The notes under the pieces are model-generated. The model saw only the letters and a list, made by a program, of their open reading frames with translations. It had not been told where the DNA came from and made no database searches. Below are positions 56,615 to 64,000 of a stretch of DNA of 64,000 bases, one piece after another (the first letter of the stretch is position 1; every line of letters starts with the position of its first letter). The translations under genes were made by a program, and so were the position numbers. Origin of the DNA: Bradyrhizobium arachidis (lineage in GTDB: Bacteria; Pseudomonadota; Alphaproteobacteria; Rhizobiales; Xanthobacteraceae); contig NZ_CP077970.1 in NCBI RefSeq assembly GCF_024758505.1, positions 1,736,001-1,800,000 on the forward strand, written 5' to 3'.

Positions 56615-58336
56615 ATGCGCATTTGTGGCATCAAGCTGACGCATGACGGGTCCGTCGCTCTTGTGGAGGATGGACGTCTGGTGTTTTGCATCGAGCAGGA
56701 GAAACGCGACAACAATCGGCGGTATCAGACCATCGAGAATCTCGACACGGTTGTTCTTGCCTTGGCGGAACATGGACTAGCTCCCAGGGATATCGATCAT
56801 TTCGTCATCGACGGCTGGGATGGCGAAGTCGAATCGGAATTCCAGGTCATGAGTGGGTCGGATCGTCTCACTCTCAAAGGTGCGCCGTATGTGGAACGTC
56901 CCGAGGGACTTCTCTCTTCACACGCAGGCTCTGGTCTTGCGCTTGACGGCAAGAGCTTCTCTTACAGAAGCTATGCACACGTCACAGGCCACGTTGTCTC
57001 CGCATACTGCACTAGCCCTTTTGCGAAAGCGGGAGAGCCAGCCTTCTGCCTCGTGTGGGACGGCTGCATCTTTCCACGGCTCTATCATGTAGGACCTGGT
57101 GGCGGCCGCTTCCTGGAATGCCTATTCCCAATGATAGGCCATGCCTATGCTGTCGCGGGCCATCACTTCGGGCCGTACCGGCAGCCTAACCGAACCAATT
57201 GGGACTTGGGTGTCGCGGGCAAGCTGATGGCCTATATCGGTCTGGGTGCGCCTGATGAAGACATCATAACCGTGTTTAGCAGCCTCTATGAGAAGCACTT
57301 TGCGGCGGACACGGAGTCCGCTCGGCATTACCGTGAAAACATAAGTAACGGCGAGGCGTCACTGGCGGCTACACACGACTTCTTCGCGGAAAGCGCACTT
57401 CGATTAGAGGCCAAGCGAGCCGAAGATATCCTTGCATCGTTTCATGTTTTCCTTGAGCGCCTCCTCGTGCGGGAGATGGGACTTGCTTTGCTGCGGCATT
57501 CGTACTTTCCGGGGCCGCGCAATCTATGCATAGCCGGGGGTTGCGGACTTAACATCAAATGGAACAGTGCGTTACGTGCGACCGGTCTGTTCGATGCTGT
57601 ATGGGTGCCGCCGTTTCCGAACGACAGTGGCTCCGCAATCGGCGCCGCTTGCTCAGCAATGGTGGCGGACAAGGGCTTTGTGCCATTAGAGTGGTCGGTC
57701 TATAGCGGCCCGGCCCTCAGAAGCGACGATGCATCAGCGGAATGGGACGCCACACCGTGCAGCATAAGGGAGCTTGCCGCGCTCCTTGCAAGCAATAAGC
57801 CCGTGGTGTTTCTCGCTGGTCGCGCCGAACTTGGACCACGCGCCTTGGGTGGCAGAAGCATTCTTGCCGCTGCGACTTCGCCGGGAATGAAGGACTATCT
57901 CAACGACATCAAATTTCGCGAACATTTCCGCCCTGTTGCGCCAATATGCCTGGAGGACCGAGCGCCGGACATTTTCGATCCTGGAACGCCGGACCCTTAC
58001 ATGCTCTTCGATCATCAGACGCGGCCGGAATGGCGAGACAGGATCCCGGCCGTTGTGCACCTTGACGGATCTGCACGACTGCAGACGATTAGCAGAACAT
58101 CCCAGCATACGGTTGCTGAGCTGCTCATTGAATATGAAAAACTCACGGGCATTCCGCTGCTTTGCAATACCAGCGCTAACCACCATGGACGTGGCTTCTT
58201 CCCCGATGTCGCAGCTGCCTGCGAATGGGGACGCGTCGAACACGTCTGGTGCGAGGGTCTACTCTGGACCAAAACGCTCGCAACGAAAGTGCCGTCGTCC
58301 GAACGACAAGCTGAGATGGACACATGTCGAGCGTAG
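56615..58336 (+). CDS. nodU: NodU, 6-O-carbamoyltransferase
   Basis: NodU puts a carbamoyl group from carbamoyl phosphate on the non-reducing sugar. The 573-residue protein has the family's N-terminal ASKHA-like half ([24 protein letters not shown]-type acidic region [32 protein letters not shown]) and the C-terminal carbamoyltransferase half ([53 protein letters not shown]). The length is normal. It overlaps nodI by 13 bases. Confidence 0.96.
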   Translation: MRICGIKLTHDGSVALVEDGRLVFCIEQEKRDNNRRYQTIENLDTVVLALAEHGLAPRDIDHFVIDGWDGEVESEFQVMSGSDRLTLKGAPYVERPEGLLSSHAGSGLALDGKSFSYRSYAHVTGHVVSAYCTSPFAKAGEPAFCLVWDGCIFPRLYHVGPGGGRFLECLFPMIGHAYAVAGHHFGPYRQPNRTNWDLGVAGKLMAYIGLGAPDEDIITVFSSLYEKHFAADTESARHYRENISNGEASLAATHDFFAESALRLEAKRAEDILASFHVFLERLLVREMGLALLRHSYFPGPRNLCIAGGCGLNIKWNSALRATGLFDAVWVPPFPNDSGSAIGAACSAMVADKGFVPLEWSVYSGPALRSDDASAEWDATPCSIRELAALLASNKPVVFLAGRAELGPRALGGRSILAAATSPGMKDYLNDIKFREHFRPVAPICLEDRAPDIFDPGTPDPYMLFDHQTRPEWRDRIPAVVHLDGSARLQTISRTSQHTVAELLIEYEKLTGIPLLCNTSANHHGRGFFPDVAAACEWGRVEHVWCEGLLWTKTLATKVPSSERQAEMDTCRA

Positions 58337-59238
58337 CTATCGACCTTGCCGCGGTAAACAAATCATATCGCGGCAAGGTCGTTGTCAACGGGTTGACATT
58401 CACTGTTGCGGCGGGAGAGTGCTTCGGATTGCTCGGACCGAATGGCGCTGGCAAAAGCACGATTGTGCGTATGCTCCTCGGCATGGTGCCGCCGGACGCC
58501 GGTAAGATTACCGTGCTCGGCAAGCAAATACCGGCACACGCTCGCTTGGCGCGCGCTGGCGTGGGCGTAGTCCCGCAGTTTGACAATCTTGAGAACGAGT
58601 TCACCGTCCGCGAGAACTTGCTGGTGTTCGGGCGTTATTTCAGCATGAGCGCGCGTGAAATCGAGGCAGTCATTCCATCATTGCTCGAATTCGCCCGCCT
58701 TGAAAGCAAAGCGGATGCACGCGTTGCTGAGTTATCTGGCGGCATGAAGCGGCGGTTGGTGCTGGCACGTGCGCTGATCAACGATCCACAACTGCTCGTT
58801 ATGGACGAGCCGACGACTGGTCTCGATCCGCATGCCCGCCATCTAATCTGGGAACGGCTGCGTTCGCTACTTGCACGCGGCAAGACGATCCTGCTGACGA
58901 CCCACTTTATGGAAGAGGCAGAGCGGCTGTGCGATAGGCTGTGCGTGCTTGAACAAGGACGCAAGATCGCTGAAGGCGAGCCTCACACGCTAATCAACGA
59001 ACAGATTGGCTGCGATGTCATGGAGATCTATGGCGACAATCCGCACGAATCCATTGAACTGATCAGGCCTTACGCACAGCGCATTGAACAAAGCGGCGAG
59101 ACCATCTTTTGCTATGCACCGGACCTGGAGCAGGTGCGGAAGCAGTTGCGGGGGCGTGCGGGTTTGCGCCTTCTGGAGCGTCCGGCGAATCTCGAAGATG
59201 TGTTCTTGCGCCTTACCGGACGCGAGATAGAGATATGA
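58324..59238 (+). CDS. nodI: NodI, ABC transporter ATPase for Nod-factor export
   Basis: NodI is the ATPase of the NodIJ exporter that moves lipo-chitooligosaccharide across the inner membrane. Of 304 residues, Walker A is [16 protein letters not shown] (about 39-54), the signature is [18 protein letters not shown], and Walker B is [17 protein letters not shown], with the switch His in [14 protein letters not shown]. It is intact and overlaps nodJ by four bases. Confidence 0.97.
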   Translation: MSSVAIDLAAVNKSYRGKVVVNGLTFTVAAGECFGLLGPNGAGKSTIVRMLLGMVPPDAGKITVLGKQIPAHARLARAGVGVVPQFDNLENEFTVRENLLVFGRYFSMSAREIEAVIPSLLEFARLESKADARVAELSGGMKRRLVLARALINDPQLLVMDEPTTGLDPHARHLIWERLRSLLARGKTILLTTHFMEEAERLCDRLCVLEQGRKIAEGEPHTLINEQIGCDVMEIYGDNPHESIELIRPYAQRIEQSGETIFCYAPDLEQVRKQLRGRAGLRLLERPANLEDVFLRLTGREIEI

Positions 59239-60026
59239 TGAGAGTGACTTACGGCGCGGCCATGCCCGCCAACGCGCGTAACTGGGTCGCGGTATGGCGT
59301 CGCAACTATTTGGCTTGGAGGAAGGTCGCGCTAGCATCGCTTCTAGGCAATCTTGCCGATCCGATGACGAATCTACTTGGTCTTGGCTTTGGCCTCGGCC
59401 TAATCGTCGGCCGCGTAAACGGAACTTCCTATATCGATTTTCTGGTTGGCGGCATGGTTGCGACCAGCGCGATGACTTCCGCGAGCTTCGAAACGATCTA
59501 CGCAACGTTCGCCCGCATGCATACTCAACGGACCTGGGAGGCAATGCTGTGTACACAGCTGACGCTCGGCGACGTCCTGCTCGGTGAGGTGGCGTGGGCA
59601 GCCAGCAAGGCCCTGCTGGCCGGCACTGGAATTACAATCGTTGCTGCGGGATTGGGATATGCGGCATGGCCATCCATGCTCTATGCGCTGCCCGCAATCG
59701 CCCTCACGGGATTCGTCTTCGCAAGCTTGGCGATGGTCATCGTATCACTCGCGCCCAGCTACGACTACTTCGTGTTCTACCAGACGCTAGTCCTTACACC
59801 CATGGTGTTCCTCTGCGGCGCAGTGTTCCCGATCACACAGTTGCCCGCCGCCTTCCAGCTCGTAGCCGCCTTGTTGCCCCTGGAGCACTCGATTGAGCTT
59901 ATTCGCCCGGCGATGCTTGGCCGGCCAGTCGACAGCGTCGGCACACATATTGGCGCACTCTGCATTTATGCGGTGGTGCCGTTCTTGTTGTCGGTTGCGC
60001 TGCTTCTCCGACGCCTGATGCGCTGA
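59235..60026 (+). CDS. nodJ: NodJ, ABC-2-type permease for Nod-factor export
   Basis: The membrane half of the NodIJ exporter: 263 residues with six predicted helices, including [40 protein letters not shown] and [20 protein letters not shown] with the ABC-2 pattern. ATG 59235 (two ATGs in tandem) was chosen from the family length; the stop of nodI overlaps it. A short 41-codon frame (60063-60188) lies between nodJ and nolO but is not recognised. Confidence 0.95.
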   Translation: MMRVTYGAAMPANARNWVAVWRRNYLAWRKVALASLLGNLADPMTNLLGLGFGLGLIVGRVNGTSYIDFLVGGMVATSAMTSASFETIYATFARMHTQRTWEAMLCTQLTLGDVLLGEVAWAASKALLAGTGITIVAAGLGYAAWPSMLYALPAIALTGFVFASLAMVIVSLAPSYDYFVFYQTLVLTPMVFLCGAVFPITQLPAAFQLVAALLPLEHSIELIRPAMLGRPVDSVGTHIGALCIYAVVPFLLSVALLLRRLMR

Positions 60027-60177
60027 GAGGCCGCTGTGGAAGAGTCGACTAACGCTCAGCCCATGGCTTGGAGATCCGTGATGCTTGCAAGGTCGCGTGT
60101 GCTGGTGTTGTTGGACTGGTGTATGCAGCGGCGAGTGGCTGAGGGGCCGCTGGTCACAATTGAGCCTTTTACAATAG

Positions 60178-62238
60178 ATGGAGAGTGAGATGCTGTGTCT
60201 CGGCGTGAGCGGCGGACTAGACAAGGTTTATGAATGTCGACCCGAGCTTCCAAGCACATTCCTTCACGATGGCGCAGCTGTGCTCGTGCGCGACGGACGT
60301 GTTATCGCGGCAATTGAAGAAGAGCGCCTCAATCGGGTCAAGCATTCTAACAAATTTCCAAGCCACTCGATCAAATACTGCCTCGAAGCGGCAGGTGTTC
60401 AACTGAGCGACGTCGATCGCATCGCGTTCTATGCAACCGAAGCGTACTGCAATGCGATGCTCGAGCGCCTGTTCGTTTCGCAGCCGTCCGACGTTATTCC
60501 GATGGATGCCAGGCTTTTGCTGCGAACAATGCTGGCTCAGGAGTTCAGCACCGAGGTCGATCAGTCTCGTATCTCATTCGTAAGTCACCACCAGGCGCAC
60601 GCGGTAAGCGCATTCGCAATGTCCGGATTTGAAAAAAGTCTGGTCCTTGCAATCGATGGCGGCGGTGAGTTTCTCTCCGGCCTCGTTGCCATCGGAGCTG
60701 GAAGCGACGTTAACCAACTCGTGAGCTTTCCGGAGAGCGACTCTTTGGGGCTGTTTTATCTCGAGACGATACGTTACCTCGGCTATAGCTTGTTCGACGA
60801 GTACAAGGTCATGGGCCTTGCCCCGTACGGGGATCCCGCTCCTTATCGCAAGCTGTTCGAGCAGTTCTACGAACTGGGCGATAACGGCGGCTACCGGCTC
60901 CACCTGGATCGCATCGGTCCGACGCTGGTCCGCAATATTCAGGTTCGGCGGAAGGGAACGCCATTCACTCAGCAGCATCGCGACGTCAGTGCTTCATTGC
61001 AGGAAGCGCTCGAACGGATCGTGTTTCACATACTTCGGCATTATCGAGAAGCCACGGGCATGTCGAGGCTGTGCTTAGCCGGCGGAGTAGCTCACAACTG
61101 CACCGTGAATGGTAAGCTGCTGTATTCAGGGCTCTTCGAAGATATCTTCGTGCAGCCCGCGGCGCACGATGCCGGTTGCGCGTTAGGCGCTGCACTGATG
61201 GCCTCTCATGAGATTGGTCAGTCTGCGCCGCGCGAGCGGCTCCAGGAGGTCTATTGGGGGCCCGATGTCGGGACCGAACATACCGTAGAGCAGGAACTGA
61301 ATGCATGGGCCGGGCACCTCGACATTGAACGCAGCGATGACGTGGCGGGCAGGGCGGCCGATTGGATGGCAAACGGCGCAGTCATCGGCTGGGTGCAGGG
61401 TCGATCGGAATTCGGACCACGAGCGCTCGGCAACCGCAGTATTTTGGCCGACCCGCGACCTGCAGCTAACAAGGATCGCATCAACGCGATGGTCAAGAAG
61501 CGCGAAGGCTATCGGCCATTCGCGCCCTCCGTGTTGGAGGAGGATGCTCCCGAATATTTCGATCTCCCGGCTGGCTTGAGGGAATTTCCATTCATGAACT
61601 TCGTAGTTCGCGTGCATGATTCAAAGCGCGACTTGCTGGGAGCGATTACGCACGTTGATGGCACTGCACGGCTGCAGACAGTGTCCCGCAAGTCAAATCC
61701 AAGCTACTGGGGCCTTATCGATGAGTTCAGGAAGCGAACGGGCATTCCAGTTCTGCTCAATACCTCCTTTAACAATAATGCCGAACCGATCGTGGATTCG
61801 GTTGCAGACGCCGTCGCCACATTTCTGACGACTGAGCTCGATGCTCTTGTGGTCGGGTCGTTTCTGGTCAGAAAGCGATCTGTAACGCTTGACGATTGGA
61901 CTTCGCTCGCAGTTTCATTGCCACCTTATACATCCCTGTATTGCGTTCGCGCTCACACAGCACGAGATCGGCAAGAGACAATATGCGAGGTCCGCACCAC
62001 GTTTTCCGGCGGCGGCGCAGTGCGTGTCTCAGATGAGTTGTTCGATCTGCTGATGCGGGTCAAGGGCGAAGCCGTCCTCCGTGACCTCTTCGATTTCATG
62101 GTATTGGACCACACGAAGCGTGAGGCTCTCGTCGAAGAGTTGAGGGACCTGTGGGAGCAACGCCGGGTTCGCCTACATCCGCCCTCATGCGCTACTCACT
62201 TGAAGAGTGCTTCCCATCAGATGACAGAACTAGCATAA
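60178..62238 (+). CDS. nolO: NolO, nodulation carbamoyltransferase
   Basis: NolO is a NodU relative that puts a carbamoyl group at O-3 or O-4 of the terminal sugar. It has 686 residues and starts with LGVSGGLDKVYECRPELPST followed by FLHDGAAVLVRDGRVIAAIE, then VSHHQAHAVSAFAMSGFEKS, MGLAPYGDPAPYRKL, CLAGGVAHNCTVNGKLLY, EFGPRALGNRSILADPRPAA and YRPFAPSVLEEDAPEYFD. The C-terminal tail beyond 590 is longer than in NodU. It lies directly after nodJ with a 151-bp gap and without nolM or nolN, as in cowpea-type Bradyrhizobium. Confidence 0.95.
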   Translation: MESEMLCLGVSGGLDKVYECRPELPSTFLHDGAAVLVRDGRVIAAIEEERLNRVKHSNKFPSHSIKYCLEAAGVQLSDVDRIAFYATEAYCNAMLERLFVSQPSDVIPMDARLLLRTMLAQEFSTEVDQSRISFVSHHQAHAVSAFAMSGFEKSLVLAIDGGGEFLSGLVAIGAGSDVNQLVSFPESDSLGLFYLETIRYLGYSLFDEYKVMGLAPYGDPAPYRKLFEQFYELGDNGGYRLHLDRIGPTLVRNIQVRRKGTPFTQQHRDVSASLQEALERIVFHILRHYREATGMSRLCLAGGVAHNCTVNGKLLYSGLFEDIFVQPAAHDAGCALGAALMASHEIGQSAPRERLQEVYWGPDVGTEHTVEQELNAWAGHLDIERSDDVAGRAADWMANGAVIGWVQGRSEFGPRALGNRSILADPRPAANKDRINAMVKKREGYRPFAPSVLEEDAPEYFDLPAGLREFPFMNFVVRVHDSKRDLLGAITHVDGTARLQTVSRKSNPSYWGLIDEFRKRTGIPVLLNTSFNNNAEPIVDSVADAVATFLTTELDALVVGSFLVRKRSVTLDDWTSLAVSLPPYTSLYCVRAHTARDRQETICEVRTTFSGGGAVRVSDELFDLLMRVKGEAVLRDLFDFMVLDHTKREALVEELRDLWEQRRVRLHPPSCATHLKSASHQMTELA

Positions 62239-62496
62239 GCGTGCTCACCATGGTTGGGTCGAATCTCTCGACACGAGTGCGAGGCACGGGAGGAGAACGT
62301 ACTCCGGTGATAGCGCTACTATACAGGGGAGCCGATGAACCTCCTCAATGTTGTGTCGGACACCATCGTTCGAGCGGATAGTCACTCGGCCCAAGCAGCT
62401 TATCAGGCGTTGCCGGGCCGTGGAGCATGGCGATGGCTCGGCTAAAGTTTGCGCGCCTGCTGATCGATCCGGTACGTTGCGGCGAGGAAAGTTGAA

Positions 62497-63486
62497 ATGC
62501 TTGATGACGGAGTTAGGAAGGAAAGATTCGTCGTTTCTCGGCGGCGCACTGGTCTCGGTGATTGCCTGTGGTCGCTGGCGGCAGCCTGGCAGTACGCCAA
62601 GCGGACAGACCGTACACTAGTCATCGATTGGCGGGGCTCTTGCTATCTCGGTCAACCCTTCGCCAATGCGTTTCGGGTATTCTTCGAACAAATTGATGAG
62701 ATCGCCGGCGTACGTGTGATCTGCGATGATCAGGTCAACAATCTCTCACTTCCCGGACCGTTCTTTCCAACGTGGTGGAATCGGCCATCGATCGACTGCG
62801 TTTATCGACCAGATGACCAGATCTTCCGGGAACGCGACGAGCTGAGGCAGCTTTTCGAGTCCGGGGACGATACTGAGGCGAATACTGTTGTGTGCGATGC
62901 GTGTTTGATGTGGGCTTGTGATCAGGACGCCGAGCGACAAATATTTCGCAGCATCAAACTGCGGTCTGAAATCCAAGCTCGGATCGACGCGATATATCAG
63001 GAATACTTTGAGGGGTGTAGCGTAGTCGGCGTTCATGTTCGACACGGCAATGGCGAAGATATCATGGCGCACAGGCCGTACTGGGCCGATCCGGAAGTTG
63101 CCTTGCGGCAGGTGTGCACCGCCATCCAAAAGGCGAAAGCTCTGCCCCATGCAAAGCCCGTGAAGGTCTTCTTGTGCACGGATAGCCCGAAGGTTCTGGA
63201 TCAGGTCTCGGCCAAGTTTCCCGACCGCTTTACTATCTCGAAGCGCTTTCAAGCGGATCAAGCCGGCCCGTTACACAGTGCCGAGCTGGGAGCGGACGGC
63301 GGATCTTCGGCTCTTATCGAGATGTACCTTCTCGGACGATGCGATACCGTAATTCGGTTTCCCCCGACCAGCGCCTTTACGCGCTTTGCTCGACTTGTCG
63401 CGCCGCGCATTATTGAGTTCGATTTGAATGATCCGACGCGTTTAATCCTGATTGAAGAGCCACCTGAACGTCATGCGATCTCATAA
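62497..63486 (+). CDS. nodZ: NodZ, alpha-1,6-fucosyltransferase
   Basis: NodZ transfers L-fucose from GDP-fucose to O-6 of the reducing-end GlcNAc of the Nod factor. It is a GT23 enzyme of 329 residues. Visible signatures are VVSRRRTGLGDCLWSLAAAW at the N-terminus, VGVHVRHGNGED (the GDP-binding Arg motif), VKVFLCTDSPKVLDQ, and ALIEMYLLGRCDTVIRFPPT near the end. It is intact. A gap of 258 bases separates it from nolO, with no clear nod box. The enzyme needs GDP-fucose, which NoeL and a broken NolK would supply, so a chromosomal fucose synthase may fill in. Confidence 0.96.
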   Translation: MLDDGVRKERFVVSRRRTGLGDCLWSLAAAWQYAKRTDRTLVIDWRGSCYLGQPFANAFRVFFEQIDEIAGVRVICDDQVNNLSLPGPFFPTWWNRPSIDCVYRPDDQIFRERDELRQLFESGDDTEANTVVCDACLMWACDQDAERQIFRSIKLRSEIQARIDAIYQEYFEGCSVVGVHVRHGNGEDIMAHRPYWADPEVALRQVCTAIQKAKALPHAKPVKVFLCTDSPKVLDQVSAKFPDRFTISKRFQADQAGPLHSAELGADGGSSALIEMYLLGRCDTVIRFPPTSAFTRFARLVAPRIIEFDLNDPTRLILIEEPPERHAIS

Positions 63487-64000
63487 ACCGCATAACGCAT
63501 ACTCTCGCTGATCATACGACGACTTCGCGTGTGCTCTGTTGCTTCCTCGGGGCCCAGTGCATTTGCCGAGGCTTAAGCGGCGCGGCGCGCGCGGCAGATT
63601 GCCTGGCTTCGAAATGAGTCCCGCCGATCATACCCCGCTTCGCGGCCCGTAGATGAAGTGCTTTCCGGCAAAGCCGTTGTCGATAGCCGCTGGGCGGACT
63701 TTCGTCTTCGCGCCGACTAACGGCCTTGTTGGAGGTCGAGCGCGTCTCTAGAGCACATCATCGAAATCAAAAAGGCGCCAACCGCTGGAACGACGCGCGT
63801 TCATTGCATGTCGCTCGCGGAGCAGCCTAGCCGACGAATCTGACCTATGAGGCTACTGCGTCTGGTTGGCAATCCCGGCCGGCGTGCGCCAAGGCAATGA
63901 ACACCGCCCCGTTTGATGTGCGTGCCCATAAGTGGACTGCGGTCCTCGCTGTCTATGGCGGCTGTAAGACGTCGGGTGGCCCCATTAGGAGCACGACAGA
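63487..64000. other. No gene supported after nodZ
   Basis: No ORF of credible composition was found. A minus-strand stretch near 63600-63715 (KTKVRPAAIDNGFAGKHFIY) looks weakly protein-like but has no start, and is probably decayed. Confidence 0.35.

Noticed and set aside
60063..60188. 41-codon frame between nodJ and nolO as nolM or nolN
   Set aside because: No confident similarity that I can recall, and it overlaps the nolO start.
1..64000. tRNA or rRNA genes and an attachment site
   Set aside because: No cloverleaf, CCA-type end or rRNA sequence was recognised by eye. A tRNA scan would settle this.

Overview
The window looks like part of a symbiosis island of a Bradyrhizobium strain. The clearest sign is the nod cluster at its right end, in the order nodD, nod box, nodK-like ORF, nodA, nodB, nodC, nodS, nodU, nodI, nodJ, nolO, nodZ. 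Other signs are a nolA-type MerR regulator, Nod-factor fucose genes (noeL, nolK, a noeI-like methyltransferase) and fixA behind a NifA/sigma-54 promoter. The gene order, with nodJ followed directly by nolO and no recognisable nolMN, resembles the cowpea or B. elkanii type of Bradyrhizobium. This is a judgement from memory of gene order, not from a search.

Layout. 1-6.9 kb is an accessory segment: the tail of an RND efflux permease, a hicAB toxin-antitoxin pair, an unrecognised two-gene cassette, and a Wadjet remnant (jetC cut by an IS1-family fragment, followed by full-length jetD). 6.9-13.6 kb holds a NodD paralogue divergent from a broken aromatic-ring hydroxylase and an intact alpha/beta hydrolase, then an acyl-CoA dehydrogenase among livF and dpaL fragments. 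13.6-20 kb is a graveyard: a RES/Xre-like toxin-antitoxin pair, a decayed vapBC, a decayed IS200/IS605 element, an ApeA-like fragment and a cold-shock gene. 20.4-25.5 kb has an alpha/beta-hydrolase-fold protein that has lost its catalytic triad, a MarR regulator, and noeL followed by a broken nolK. 26-31 kb has small ORFs, a possible 413-bp inverted-repeat element, and NifA-dependent fixA-dctA.

31-38 kb is gene-poor and carries small unknown proteins, a nod box ahead of a receiver-only response regulator and the noeI-like gene, and an H-NS protein. 38-47 kb has a trpD-trpC pair, a flavin reductase, a luciferase-like monooxygenase, a HisC-like aminotransferase and a decayed metC. 47-51 kb has a LysR regulator, nolA and a periplasmic amino-acid-binding protein. 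51-63.5 kb is the nod operon.

How the genes fit together. NodD would activate the operon through the nod box at 52385. NodABC build the acylated chitin oligomer, NodS N-methylates it, NodU and NolO carbamoylate it, NodZ adds fucose, the NoeI-like enzyme may methylate that fucose, and NodIJ export the product. GDP-fucose supply is damaged because nolK has three frameshifts. Four MerR-type promoter/operator motifs, one of them directly at nolA, suggest a small regulon spread across the island.
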